DNA from: Trinickia violacea
GTDB taxonomy: Bacteria > Pseudomonadota > Gammaproteobacteria > Burkholderiales > Burkholderiaceae
Direction: 5' to 3'
NCBI RefSeq assembly: GCF_005280735.1
Contig: NZ_CP040077.1
Span: 3,410,001-3,474,000, forward strand
Length of the DNA: 64,000 bases
Shown here one piece after another: positions 1 through 9,507 of the stretch. Made by a program: the position numbers and the translations under genes. Below the pieces are notes generated by a model, which saw only the letters and a list, made by a program, of their open reading frames with translations, was not told the DNA's origin and ran no database searches. Within the stretch, counting starts at the first letter, position 1. Each line of letters begins with the position of its first letter.

Positions 1-144
1 TTGCGAATCGCCGCTCGCGAAGAGCGTCACGTCGTGTCCCATTTCGACCAGTGCTTCGGTCAGGTACGACACCACCCGTTCGGTGCCGCCGTACAGTTTC
101 GGGGGAACCGCTTCGTGCAGAGGAGCGATTTGAGCGATCCGCAT
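1..144 (-). CDS. Glycosyltransferase family 4, N-terminal part (cut by window edge)
   Basis: Only the first 48 codons lie in the window. They read MRIAQIAPLHEAVPPKLYGG, then TERVVSYLTEALVEMGHDVT and a short stretch ending LFASGDSQ. This is the usual start of GT4 sugar transferases (GT-B fold): a first beta strand, the Gly-Gly-Thr-Glu-Arg turn that contacts the donor nucleotide, and a helix-strand pair. The start is well placed: an AGGAG lies about 9 bases upstream of the ATG on the minus strand. The acceptor and product cannot be told from this fragment. The family assignment is by recognition; the donor-binding C-terminal half is outside the window. Confidence 0.8.
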   Translation of the reverse strand, partial: MRIAQIAPLHEAVPPKLYGGTERVVSYLTEALVEMGHDVTLFASGDSQ

Positions 145-843
145 AGATGAACTCCTAGTAAAAATTCAGGCAAAAATGACTGCTGTTTGTTAAAAGCGAA
201 TCGCCTGCTCCGGTGTGGGCGGCCGGCATCTCGTTAGTGATGCCGGCCAATCCTGCATTCGGTTCCATGAGCCTGCGGTGGGTCGCTTGGGCAAGTAAAT
301 GCCCGAACGATGTGTGAAGCACCTACGGCGGGCATGAGCCGTTAACGTACTTTTTTCACAATCGTTGACCGGATCAGCACAAATTTCCTAGGGCTAACCC
401 GGACGCCATTATCGGGGCAGCGCAAGGGTTGCGCCGCACATCATTTCAAAGTCTTTACGTTGTTACAAAGGCGAAACACTTTGCAAACCTTTGTTTTTTA
501 AGAAAGTTCTAGATTAAGCCACTGCTGACACCGGTTCCCGAGTACCGTCTCCCCGCTCGCGAACGCGGCTTCATCCGATAGACCGGCCAGTCGGTCCTGA
601 ATGGAATTCGTAATTCTATCTCAGAAAGAATTCGGAAAACCTAGGCGCTTGACTCGGGCTCGCCAGAGCGCTACGTAGCACGAAACGCGCCGTCTCGGCG
701 GTCGCACCCGCAGACCGGCGCGCTGAAAAGTGCGCTTACAACACCGCGCTCCGGCACGGGCTGTGCGTGTTTACAATGTCGCCCTGTAGCGGCTGTTATC
801 TTGATATTGGCTCGCGACGCGCCACCCGCAGACTATTCTTTTC
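145..843. other. Intergenic region between divergent glycosyltransferase and ABC exporter
   Basis: About 700 bases without a convincing gene on either strand. It is less GC-rich in the middle (about 455-640) than the flanking genes. It contains the perfect hairpin listed at 221-248. It must hold the promoters of both divergent genes, but no -35/-10 pair stood out strongly enough to be called. Confidence 0.6.
221..248. repeat. Perfect 10-bp inverted repeat (hairpin)
   Basis: GGCCGGCATC at 221-230 pairs perfectly with GATGCCGGCC at 239-248 across an 8-base loop. There is no T-run after it on either strand, so it is not a standard intrinsic terminator. It lies about 80 bp upstream of the glycosyltransferase start and could be a leader hairpin or a protein-binding palindrome. 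Confidence 0.5.
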
Positions 844-2715
<1,872 letters not shown>

Positions 2716-2760
2716 CGCCTGCGTTCCTTCGGCTTGCACGTGAGAAAAGCCGCACGAACA

Positions 2761-2797
2761 AAAGCCGCTTCGTTTTCGCGAAGCGGCTTTTTCTTTT
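2761..2797. terminator. Intrinsic terminator, bidirectional
   Basis: A 12-bp stem (AAAGCCGCTTCG pairing with CGAAGCGGCTTT) with a 6-base loop is followed by TTCTTTT. It lies between the convergent ABC exporter and otsA and has A/T-rich flanks on both sides, so it can serve both. Confidence 0.85.
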
Positions 2798-2862
2798 GAG
2801 GGCTGTGCCCGAGCGGTGAGCGATGAGGGGCGTTCGACGCTCGGCCCGTCGCGCTCAATACG

Positions 2863-4305
2863 TCATTCGACAGTCGCCTTCTTGCGCACGGTTTTGGCCC
2901 GCGCCGCAGGACGCGCTTCCCCGCTGCGCTTGAGATCGCGAAGGAAGTTGTCGCGCCACACCGACACGTTGTTCTCGCGCAGCCGCCCAATCATGTCGCG
3001 ATAGCGCGCGCGACGTTCCGCAACCGGCATCGCGAGCGCCGTGGCCAGCGCCTCCGCCATCCCGTCGATATCGATCGGATTCACGATCAACGCGCCCTCC
3101 AGCTCCTGAGCCGCACCCGCGAAACGCGACAGCACGAGCACGCCAGGATCGTCCGGATCTTGCGCGGACACATATTCCTTCGCGACCAGATTCATCCCAT
3201 CGCGCAACGGCGTCACGTAGCCGACGTGCGACTCGCGAAAGAGCGCCGCGAGCACCTGACGCTCGTACTGCCGATGGATATAGCGGATCGGCGTCCAGTC
3301 GAGTTCGGCGAAGCGCCCGTTGATGCGGCCGGACTCGCCTTCGAGCTGAAGGCGGATGTCCTGATAGGCATGCATGTCCGCGCGCGTCGGCGGCGCAATC
3401 TGCACGAACGACACGTTGTTGCGCATCGCGGGCACCTGATCCAGCAAGCGCTCGAATGCGCGGAAACGCTCGACGAGTCCTTTCGAATAGTCGAGACGAT
3501 CGACGCTCATGATGAGCTTGCGGCCATGCAGCGTCGCCTTCATCGTGCGCACCGGTTTGCCTCGCGCGCCGGCCTTCGCGAGCTGCGCGATCTCGTCCGG
3601 ATAGACCCCGATCGGATAAGCCGCCGCGCGCAGCGTACGTCCGAAGGCGCGGATCGTCGAGGATCCGTTCTTCGCCGGGTGCTCGCATTCGCCGGCCGCT
3701 TCGTGCACGACGTAGTCGCAAAACGCGCGCAAGTCGGGTTCGGTCTGAAAGCCGAGCAAGTCGAACGAACACAGCGCCTCGACGAGCTGCCGATGCGGCG
3801 GCACCGCGAGCAGCACTTGCGACGCCGGAAACGGAATGTGCAGGAAGAAGCCGATGCGGTTCTTCACGCCGGCCGCGCGCAGCGCCTGCGCGAACGGGAT
3901 CAGATGGTAGTCGTGGACCCAGATCACGTCGTCGTCGCGCAAGAGCGGCACGAGCTGCTGTGCGAGCCACGCGTTGACGCGCCGGTAGCCCTCGAAATCG
4001 TGGCGGTCGTATTGGATCAGGTCCGCTCGGTAATGAAACGCGGGCCACAGCGTCGCGTTCGAAAACCCGCGGTAGTACTGGTCGTAGTCGCGGCGCACGA
4101 GCCCGATGGTGGCAAACGTCACCGGCCCGCGCTCTTCGAGCTGGATCTGCGGCTGCCCGGACGCGAGCACGTCGCCGCTCCAGCCAAACCACATCCCGCC
4201 GGTTTCCTTCAGCGCATCGTAGACGCCGACCGCGAGGCCGCCCGCCGCCGGACCGCCCTCGGAAATCGGCGCGACGCGATTCGAAACGATGATGAGGCGG
4301 CTCAT
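2863..4305 (-). CDS. otsA: Trehalose-6-phosphate synthase
   Basis: 480-residue GT20 enzyme that joins glucose from UDP-glucose to glucose-6-phosphate, giving trehalose-6-phosphate; cytosolic, used for osmotic and stress protection. Family marks are SNRVAP near the N-terminus, the GGLAVGV glycine loop, WFGWSG, VHDYHL, RLDYSKGL with the donor-binding Arg/Lys, and PLRDGMNLVAKEY near residue 360. The ATG at 4305 is chosen because the protein then begins MSRLIIVSNR as the family does, and it overlaps the otsB stop by 4 bp (ATGA), a sign of translational coupling. A longer in-frame start at 4344 would add 13 untypical residues. The Ala/Lys/Arg-rich last 20 residues are a local tail. Confidence 0.95.
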   Translation of the reverse strand: MSRLIIVSNRVAPISEGGPAAGGLAVGVYDALKETGGMWFGWSGDVLASGQPQIQLEERGPVTFATIGLVRRDYDQYYRGFSNATLWPAFHYRADLIQYDRHDFEGYRRVNAWLAQQLVPLLRDDDVIWVHDYHLIPFAQALRAAGVKNRIGFFLHIPFPASQVLLAVPPHRQLVEALCSFDLLGFQTEPDLRAFCDYVVHEAAGECEHPAKNGSSTIRAFGRTLRAAAYPIGVYPDEIAQLAKAGARGKPVRTMKATLHGRKLIMSVDRLDYSKGLVERFRAFERLLDQVPAMRNNVSFVQIAPPTRADMHAYQDIRLQLEGESGRINGRFAELDWTPIRYIHRQYERQVLAALFRESHVGYVTPLRDGMNLVAKEYVSAQDPDDPGVLVLSRFAGAAQELEGALIVNPIDIDGMAEALATALAMPVAERRARYRDMIGRLRENNVSVWRDNFLRDLKRSGEARPAARAKTVRKKATVE

Positions 4306-5054
4306 GACGCGCGTTGAGCGGCAGCGACGATCGCGGACAGCCACTCGTATAGCGCATCGACCGATTCGACGCGCGAGCGCGCCGACGTATCGCCCGCGCC
4401 GACTTTGATCGACAGCCCGCCCCGCTCGTTGGCGACCGCGAAGCCCTTCTCGTCGGTCAGATCGTCGCCGGCGAAGAGCGGCGTGCGGCCGGCAAACGGC
4501 GGCTCGTCGAGGAACGCGCGCAGCGCGCGGCCCTTGTCGACATCCTTCGGCTTGATCTCGTAGACCATCTTGCCCGGCTGCAGCACGTACGCGCCGGCGT
4601 AGTCGGCGACGAGCCGCTGGGTCGCTTCGCGCGCGGCCGGCTCGCGCTCCGGCGCGCTCCGATAGTGCAGCGCGAGCGCCGCGCCCTTGATTTCGAGCAG
4701 CATGCCGGGGTTCGCCTGCACGACCTCCTCGAGCACGCGCTCCATGCGCAGCAAACGTTCGTCGTTGAAGCCGACGCGCTGTGTATCGCCGTTCGCGTCG
4801 CGCCGCTCGGCGCCGTGCAAGCCCGCGATCGGCAGATCCGGCATGCCGAGAAAGGAGTCGATGTTGTCGATGCCGCGGCCCGACACGATTGCGACCGCGC
4901 CATTCGTCAGACGCCGCAGCTCGCCGATCAGATCGATGACCGCGGGCGGCACATGAATGCCGTCGGGCGTCGGCGCCAGTTCGACGAGCGTGCCGTCGAA
5001 ATCGAAGAAAAACGCGGTCTCGGAGAGAGACAAGAAGGCCGGTAGTGATTGCAT
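4302..5054 (-). CDS. otsB: Trehalose-6-phosphate phosphatase
   Basis: 250-residue HAD-superfamily phosphatase that converts trehalose-6-phosphate to trehalose, the second step after OtsA. HAD motif I is DFDGTLVELAPTPD (nucleophile is the first Asp), motif II is the Ser of IVSGR, and motif IV is FAGDDLTDEKGF near the C-terminus. The start MQSLPAFLSL at 5054 puts motif I at the usual distance of about 17 residues. It is the first gene of an otsB-otsA pair, overlapping otsA by 4 bp, so the phosphatase is made ahead of the synthase. Confidence 0.95.
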   Translation of the reverse strand: MQSLPAFLSLSETAFFFDFDGTLVELAPTPDGIHVPPAVIDLIGELRRLTNGAVAIVSGRGIDNIDSFLGMPDLPIAGLHGAERRDANGDTQRVGFNDERLLRMERVLEEVVQANPGMLLEIKGAALALHYRSAPEREPAAREATQRLVADYAGAYVLQPGKMVYEIKPKDVDKGRALRAFLDEPPFAGRTPLFAGDDLTDEKGFAVANERGGLSIKVGAGDTSARSRVESVDALYEWLSAIVAAAQRAS

Positions 5055-5380
5055 CAGTGTGATTGCCTTGCAGCGCTGCACGGCCTGGTACGACCGTTCG
5101 CGCCGGAAAAGTTTGCGCATCTTACCGCGCGAGCGCCATTTTTTCGATAAAGCCATTCCCGACGGCAAACGAGCCGCAAAAACAGGGGCGTGCGTTCAAA
5201 CCGGAAACGGTTACGTTACACCCTGCTTTCAATGGCTGCGACATATTGACTCTGATATGGACGCATCTTGGCCGCACGACAGCGGCTAATCGCAAATTGC
5301 GCTACATTCGCAGCCGCTGCACACGAAACGGGCGTTTCCGCGACCAGCCGTGCGCACCCTGTCATTTCATTGAGTTCCGG
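5055..5380. other. Intergenic region between otsB and the copper operon
   Basis: About 326 bases between divergently transcribed genes. The open frame extending upstream from the Sco1-like gene (to 5063) lacks a lipoprotein-type start and is judged non-coding. A TTGACT occurs at 5246-5251 but no good -10 follows at the right distance, so no promoter is called. Confidence 0.5.
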
Positions 5381-6058
5381 ATGCTGCCTCTGTTCCAAGC
5401 CGTCCGTGCGCCGCGCGGCGCGCCGGACCAGCCCCCGCAACGAAACACCACGCTGCGCCGGCGCCTTCGCTTGGCGGCGCTTGCCGCCATCGCCTCCTGC
5501 TCCGTGCTGCTCGCCGCATGCTCCCACAACGAGCCGCCATGGCAACTGACCAACGTCTCGGGCCACCTGCCCGACCTCGCGTTCTCGCTGACGGGCGATA
5601 ACGGCAAGCCCGTCGACGCGTCGGCCTTCAAGGGCGACACCACCCTCGTCTATTTCGGCTACACGCATTGCCCGGACGTGTGCCCGGAAACGATGGCGCG
5701 GCTCATGCAAGTGCTCGCAAAGCTCGGGCCCGACGCGAAACAGGTGCGCATCCTGTTCATCACGGTCGATCCCGCTCGCGATACGCCGAAGGCGCTGCAC
5801 GACTACGTCGGCGCGTTCGATGCCGAGCACGCGCGCGGCCTCACTGGCAGCGACGGCCAGATCGAATCGCTCGCGAAGCGCTACCGCGTCGCGTATCAGA
5901 TGGAGAAGCTCGACCCGAGCGGCAACTACGAAGTGACGCACAGCTCGGCCGTCTACATTTTCGACGCCGAAGGCCACGCGCGCCTGCTCGCCACCGACAG
6001 CGACTCGCCGGACACGATCGCCACCGATCTGCGCAGGTTGATCGAGACCGCCTCTTAA
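5381..6058 (+). CDS. Sco1/SenC-family copper chaperone lipoprotein
   Basis: 225-residue thioredoxin-fold protein that delivers copper to the CuA site of cytochrome c oxidase on the periplasmic side of the membrane. A lipobox LAAC puts the lipidated Cys at residue 47 after a hydrophobic helix. The copper site is visible as HCPDVCPE (CxxxC) plus the conserved His in EVTHSSAVY. The start at 5381 (MLPLFQAV) is the first ATG giving a signal of reasonable length; the N-terminus before the helix is long, so a later start remains possible. It is first in an operon with the PCu(A)C chaperone and CtaG, all acting in oxidase assembly. Confidence 0.9.
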   Translation: MLPLFQAVRAPRGAPDQPPQRNTTLRRRLRLAALAAIASCSVLLAACSHNEPPWQLTNVSGHLPDLAFSLTGDNGKPVDASAFKGDTTLVYFGYTHCPDVCPETMARLMQVLAKLGPDAKQVRILFITVDPARDTPKALHDYVGAFDAEHARGLTGSDGQIESLAKRYRVAYQMEKLDPSGNYEVTHSSAVYIFDAEGHARLLATDSDSPDTIATDLRRLIETAS

Positions 6059-6086
6059 TACCACCAACTAGAACCCGGAATTCAGC

Positions 6087-6545
6087 ATGTCCATGAAATT
6101 TAAGGCCGTAGCCGCCGCTCTCGCTTCCACCATCGTCGTTGCGTTCAGCACCGGCGCACAGGCCGCCGATGCGCAAGCGATCGGTGTCCAGAACGCGTGG
6201 GTCCGCTGGCTGCCGAACAACCTGCCCGCGGCCGGCTACGTGACGCTCACGAATTCGAGCGACAAGCCGATCGATCTCGTCGGTGTGACGAGCCCCGACT
6301 ACGGCGACGCGATGCTGCACGAGACCGTGTCGAACGGTTCGACGCAGCAGATGGTGCACGTCGACAAGGCGACCGTACCCGCGCACGGTCAGCTGACGAT
6401 CTCGCCGGGCGGCTACCACTTCATGCTGATGGACGCGAAGCGCAAGATCGCCCCGGGCGACACCGTGCATCTGAAGCTCGAGTTCTCCGACGGTGAACGC
6501 ATCGACGCGCCGTTTGCCGTCAAGCCGCCTTCGCAAACCAAGTAA
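6087..6545 (+). CDS. Periplasmic copper chaperone, PCu(A)C family
   Basis: 152-residue secreted protein with a clear signal peptide (cleavage after AQA, near residue 26). The family copper ligands are seen as His/Met in AMLHETV, then Met in QQMVHV, and the pair in GGYHFMLM. PCu(A)C binds Cu(I) and passes it to Sco or directly to the CuA subunit. It lies 28 bp after the Sco1-like gene and 10 bp before ctaG, so the three are very probably cotranscribed. The Met-Ser-Met start at 6087 is used; the second Met at 6093 is equally possible. Confidence 0.9.
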   Translation: MSMKFKAVAAALASTIVVAFSTGAQAADAQAIGVQNAWVRWLPNNLPAAGYVTLTNSSDKPIDLVGVTSPDYGDAMLHETVSNGSTQQMVHVDKATVPAHGQLTISPGGYHFMLMDAKRKIAPGDTVHLKLEFSDGERIDAPFAVKPPSQTK

Positions 6546-6555
6546 GACGCCCGCG

Positions 6556-7443
6556 ATGAATCTGCTGTATTGGCTCGAACCGTGGGAACCGTCGCCGACG
6601 GTCGTCGTCTGCGTGCTGGTCGCGGCGGTACTCTTTGCGCGCGGCGCGCCCAAGGCGCGGACGACGTTGCGGCGGCAACTGTCGTTTTGGTTCGGGCTGG
6701 TGGCGCTCTACCTCGCGCTGCATACGCGGCTCGACTACTACTTCGAGCATGAGTTCTTCATGCACCGCGCGCAGCATCTCGTCCTGCATCACCTCGGGCC
6801 GTTCTTCATCGCGTGGTCATATCCGGGCGCAGCGTTGCGCGCGGGGATTCCGTTCAGCTGGCGACAACGCTTCATGCGTCCGGCGCTGCAGACCAAGCCG
6901 GTGCGCATCGTGCTCGATGTGCTGTTCCAGCCGGTCGTCGCCGTGGTGTTGTTCGTCGGGCTGATCTACTTCTGGCTGCTGTCGCCGATTCACTTCAAGG
7001 CGATGCTCGACTGGCGGCTCTATCGCGTGATGAACTGGAGCATGGTGATCGACGGGCTGATGTTCTGGTGGCTCGTGCTCGACCCGCGGCCCGCGCCGCC
7101 TGCGCGGCTCGCGCCGGGGCGACGCATCATGATGGTCGTCGCGGCGATTCCGCCGCAAATCGTGCTCGGCGCGCTGATCTTCTTCACGCCGCGCGAGCTG
7201 TATCCGATCTACTCGATCTGCGGCCGCGCGTTCACCTGGATCAGTCCGATTCGCGATCAGCAGATCGGCGGCTTGCTGCTATGGATTCCCGGCTCGATGA
7301 TGAGCGTGTTCGGCGCGCTGATCGCGCTGCGTCACTGGATGCGGCTCTCGGGACGCGAGCGCTTGCGGCAGGAGCGTATGCGCGACGATGGGCGCAACAA
7401 AGACGCGGGAGTGGCGCCGCAGCGTCCGCTGCACGCTGGCTGA
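6556..7443 (+). CDS. ctaG: Cytochrome c oxidase assembly protein, CtaG (caa3 type)
   Basis: 295-residue integral membrane protein with about seven hydrophobic segments, of the CtaG_2 family linked to caa3-type oxidase assembly. It has the family's His-rich stretch in the second/third helices (FFMHRAQHLVLHHLGPFF). The start MNLLYWLEPW at 6556 lies 10 bp after the upstream stop; the longer frame from 6493 would overlap the chaperone gene and is not used. Third gene of the copper operon, closed by the terminator at 7471-7495. Confidence 0.88.
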   Translation: MNLLYWLEPWEPSPTVVVCVLVAAVLFARGAPKARTTLRRQLSFWFGLVALYLALHTRLDYYFEHEFFMHRAQHLVLHHLGPFFIAWSYPGAALRAGIPFSWRQRFMRPALQTKPVRIVLDVLFQPVVAVVLFVGLIYFWLLSPIHFKAMLDWRLYRVMNWSMVIDGLMFWWLVLDPRPAPPARLAPGRRIMMVVAAIPPQIVLGALIFFTPRELYPIYSICGRAFTWISPIRDQQIGGLLLWIPGSMMSVFGALIALRHWMRLSGRERLRQERMRDDGRNKDAGVAPQRPLHAG

Positions 7444-7470
7444 GCGGCTGAAAAAAGAAAGCGTCGAAAG

Positions 7471-7495
7471 AAGGGCGGCTTGCAGGCCGCCCTTT
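7471..7495. terminator. Intrinsic terminator between ctaG and elaA
   Basis: AAGGGCGGC (7471-7479) pairs with GCCGCCCTT (7486-7494) across a 6-base loop. A-rich and T-rich flanks occur on the two sides, so it can act for both convergent genes. Confidence 0.75.
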
Positions 7496-7500
7496 GCGTC

Positions 7501-7989
7501 TTATACCGAGCGCATCCAGACGTGCGGGATGCCGTCCTCATCGTGGACATCGGAGCTCGGCTCGAAACCGAACGCACCATAGAACGCCTGCAGATGCGCT
7601 TGCGCATGCAGACTGATCGCAGCGTCGGGCCATTGCTTGACGATGTGCTTGAGCGCCTGCTCGAGCATCGAGCTGCCCAGGCCGATGCCGCGATACGCGG
7701 CCGTGGTCAGCACCCGGCCGATGCGCACGTCGGTTTCTTTTTCGTCGGGCAGCAACACGCGCAGATAGCCCGCAAGCGGCTTGTCGCTACCGCTGCCGTC
7801 GTAGGCGAACAGGTGCCACGCATTCGCGTCCTGCCCGTCGATATCGCCGTAGACACAGTTCTGCTCGACGACGAAAACCGCGCTGCGCGCCGCGAGCATG
7901 TCGTAGACTTCGTTGGAGTTCAGTTCGGAGAACGGCTTCCAGTGCCATTCGATCTCGACGGACGGAGTGGGTTTCGATTCGGTCATCAT
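7501..7989 (-). CDS. elaA: GNAT acetyltransferase, ElaA family
   Basis: 162-residue GNAT-fold protein. ElaA hallmarks are W-x-W-K-P-F-S-E-L near the start, LAARSAVFVVEQNCVY, the DGQDANAWHL turn, and the acetyl-CoA pyrophosphate loop in TTAAYRGIGLGSSML. The C-terminal FYGAFGFEP is the usual GNAT ending. The cellular substrate of ElaA proteins is not established. Two Met codons begin the frame (7989 and 7986); either may be used. It is convergent with ctaG and stands alone. Confidence 0.88.
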   Translation of the reverse strand: MMTESKPTPSVEIEWHWKPFSELNSNEVYDMLAARSAVFVVEQNCVYGDIDGQDANAWHLFAYDGSGSDKPLAGYLRVLLPDEKETDVRIGRVLTTAAYRGIGLGSSMLEQALKHIVKQWPDAAISLHAQAHLQAFYGAFGFEPSSDVHDEDGIPHVWMRSV

Positions 7990-8112
7990 GGCGTGGGATT
8001 ACGCAGAAGGCGCGTACGGAATGGCTCAGTGCGACGATTATGCCGCGATGCGGCAGCAAAGGCCATGCGGAGCCATCCAGCGGGACGATGCCTCAGCACC
8101 CCGTTACCGAAC

Positions 8113-8235
8113 TTCTAGTACGCCCCTGAAATCGGCCGCTGGGTAAAGTCGGTCGAGGAGTACTACGGAAGCAACGGAGTGCGAAGCGAACGCTATACCA
8201 ACGAATTGGAGTCGTTCAAGCGCAGCACGCAATAG
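8113..8235 (+). pseudogene. Remnant of a protein C-terminus with an internal stop
   Basis: The + strand reads Asn-Phe-stop, then YAPEIGRWVKSVEEYYGSNG and 18 further codons to a TAG at 8233-8235. The coding quality is high and it has no start codon or Shine-Dalgarno. The pattern F-[W]-Y-A-P-E-I-G-R-W-V-K is one I associate with C-termini of conserved hypothetical proteins in this group, so the TAG at 8116-8118 may be a mutated Trp TGG. The rest of the parent gene is absent; upstream sequence to elaA is not coding in this frame. It is followed at once by a terminator, consistent with a deleted gene. Confidence 0.5.
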
Positions 8236-8249
8236 CGTGCGAAAAACAA

Positions 8250-8275
8250 AAAGCCCCGACAATTCGGGGCTTTTT
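8250..8275. terminator. Intrinsic terminator next to tRNA-Cys
   Basis: AAGCCCCGA (8251-8259) pairs with TCGGGGCTT (8264-8272), loop CAAT, with T-runs on both strands. On the minus strand it closes the tRNA-Gly/tRNA-Cys transcript; on the plus strand it follows the gene remnant. Confidence 0.85.
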
Positions 8276-8279
8276 CATC

Positions 8280-8353
8280 TGGAGGCGCGAGCCGGAGTCG
8301 AACCGGCCTACACGGCTTTGCAGGCCGCTGCATAACCGCTTTGCTATCGCGCC
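8280..8353 (-). tRNA. tRNA-Cys (GCA)
   Basis: 74-base cloverleaf on the minus strand: acceptor GGCGCGA pairs with TCGCGCC, discriminator T, genomically encoded CCA. The anticodon loop CCTGCAAAG gives GCA. The T arm carries GGTTCGACTCC. Last of a tRNA-Gly, tRNA-Gly, tRNA-Cys series. Confidence 0.95.
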
Positions 8354-8467
8354 ATAAGCGGACTGCTTAACCGTCGCCATTCATCACGCGTTGCAACGAT
8401 TCGCAGATTGATACGTTTGGCCGACTGGCCACCAAACAAAAAGGGAAGCGTTGCTTCCCCGTATGTC

Positions 8468-8543
8468 TGGAGCGGGAGACGAGTCTCGAACTCGCGACCT
8501 CAACCTTGGCAAGGTTGCGCTCTACCAACTGAGCTACTCCCGC
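8468..8543 (-). tRNA. tRNA-Gly (GCC), copy 2
   Basis: 76-base cloverleaf on the minus strand, acceptor GCGGGAG pairing with CTCCCGC, D arm AGCTCAGTTGGTAGAGC, anticodon GCC in CTTGCCAAG, T arm GTTCGAG, encoded CCA. Identical in sequence to the copy at 8614-8689. Confidence 0.96.
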
Positions 8544-8613
8544 ATGGTCCTGCATGTGCAGCGCATTGCCTTGTTCATGCCGACAACACTTCAACAAAAC
8601 GCCGCTTCGAATC

Positions 8614-8689
8614 TGGAGCGGGAGACGAGTCTCGAACTCGCGACCTCAACCTTGGCAAGGTTGCGCTCTACCAACTGAGCTACTCCCGC
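8614..8689 (-). tRNA. tRNA-Gly (GCC), copy 1
   Basis: 76-base cloverleaf with the same features as the downstream copy and no difference from it. The two copies are separated by 70 bases, which suggests a tandem duplication with a processed spacer. Likely cotranscribed with the second copy and tRNA-Cys. Confidence 0.96.
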
Positions 8690-8796
8690 GTTTTGCTGCT
8701 TCCCGATCAGCACCTGCGTGCATCGGAGAAACGAGATTATGTATAAGCCACTGAAACGTGTCAACCCCTTCTGGCTAACTATTTGCGGCAAGCGCA

Positions 8797-9387
8797 TTAC
8801 AAGATGCCGCCGCGCTCGCGGATCTGCGGCCACGCGAGCTTCATGTAATACAGCATCGACCAGATCGTCAGCACTGTCGCGAGATAGATGAGCCACAGGC
8901 CCCACACGCGCGTGTCCATCACGAACGCGCCGAGCGGCAGCGGCCCGTAGTAGAGCAGCATGGGAATCGCCACCATCTGGCACGCCGTCTTGAACTTGCC
9001 CAACTGATTCACGGCGACGCTCTTCGACGCGCCGATCTGCGCCATCCATTCGCGCAGCGCCGAAATCGCGATCTCGCGGCCGACGATCACCAGCGCGATC
9101 GCCGATTCGATCCGCGCCAATTGCACGAGGATGAGAAGCGCTGCCGTCACCATCAGCTTGTCGGCGACAGGGTCGAGGAACGCGCCGAACGCCGACGTCT
9201 GATTCCACCTGCGCGCGAGATGACCGTCGAACCAGTCAGTCAGCGCGGCGACCACGAAGATCGTTGTCGCTGCGATATTGCGGTGCATGGGGCTCATCAT
9301 GATGTCCGGCAGATAAAACACGCCGACGATGAGCGGGATCAGCACGATTCGCAGCCACGTCAGGAAAATCGGAATGTTGAACGGCAT
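8797..9387 (-). CDS. pgsA: CDP-diacylglycerol--glycerol-3-phosphate 3-phosphatidyltransferase
   Basis: 196-residue membrane enzyme making phosphatidylglycerophosphate, the committed step to phosphatidylglycerol and cardiolipin. The CDP-alcohol phosphotransferase motif is complete: D-W-F-D-G-H-L-A-R, eight residues, G-A-F-L-D-P-V-A-D. Four to six hydrophobic segments fit the family. The start MPFNIPIFLTWLR at 9387 gives the typical N-terminus; the longer frame from 9453 adds an untypical stretch. It lies 120 bp downstream of uvrC on the same strand, a pairing common in proteobacteria. Confidence 0.95.
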   Translation of the reverse strand: MPFNIPIFLTWLRIVLIPLIVGVFYLPDIMMSPMHRNIAATTIFVVAALTDWFDGHLARRWNQTSAFGAFLDPVADKLMVTAALLILVQLARIESAIALVIVGREIAISALREWMAQIGASKSVAVNQLGKFKTACQMVAIPMLLYYGPLPLGAFVMDTRVWGLWLIYLATVLTIWSMLYYMKLAWPQIRERGGIL

Positions 9388-9507
9388 GGGCAAGCGCTGC
9401 GCAAAAATGAGGGCCAAGGAGATGTCATTGTGCCGTGTCGCCGAAGGTGTCACAAGCCAAGCGGCTTGCAGCGCCGATGCGGCACGGCAGACGGGTTATA
9501 CACGGGT

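Noticed and set aside
5063..5380. N-terminal extension of the Sco1-like protein by 106 codons
   Set aside because: The added sequence lacks coding character and would bury the lipoprotein signal inside the protein.
8468..8689. The two tRNA-Gly copies as ends of a mobile element
   Set aside because: Only 70 bases separate two complete identical genes; simple tandem duplication explains it.
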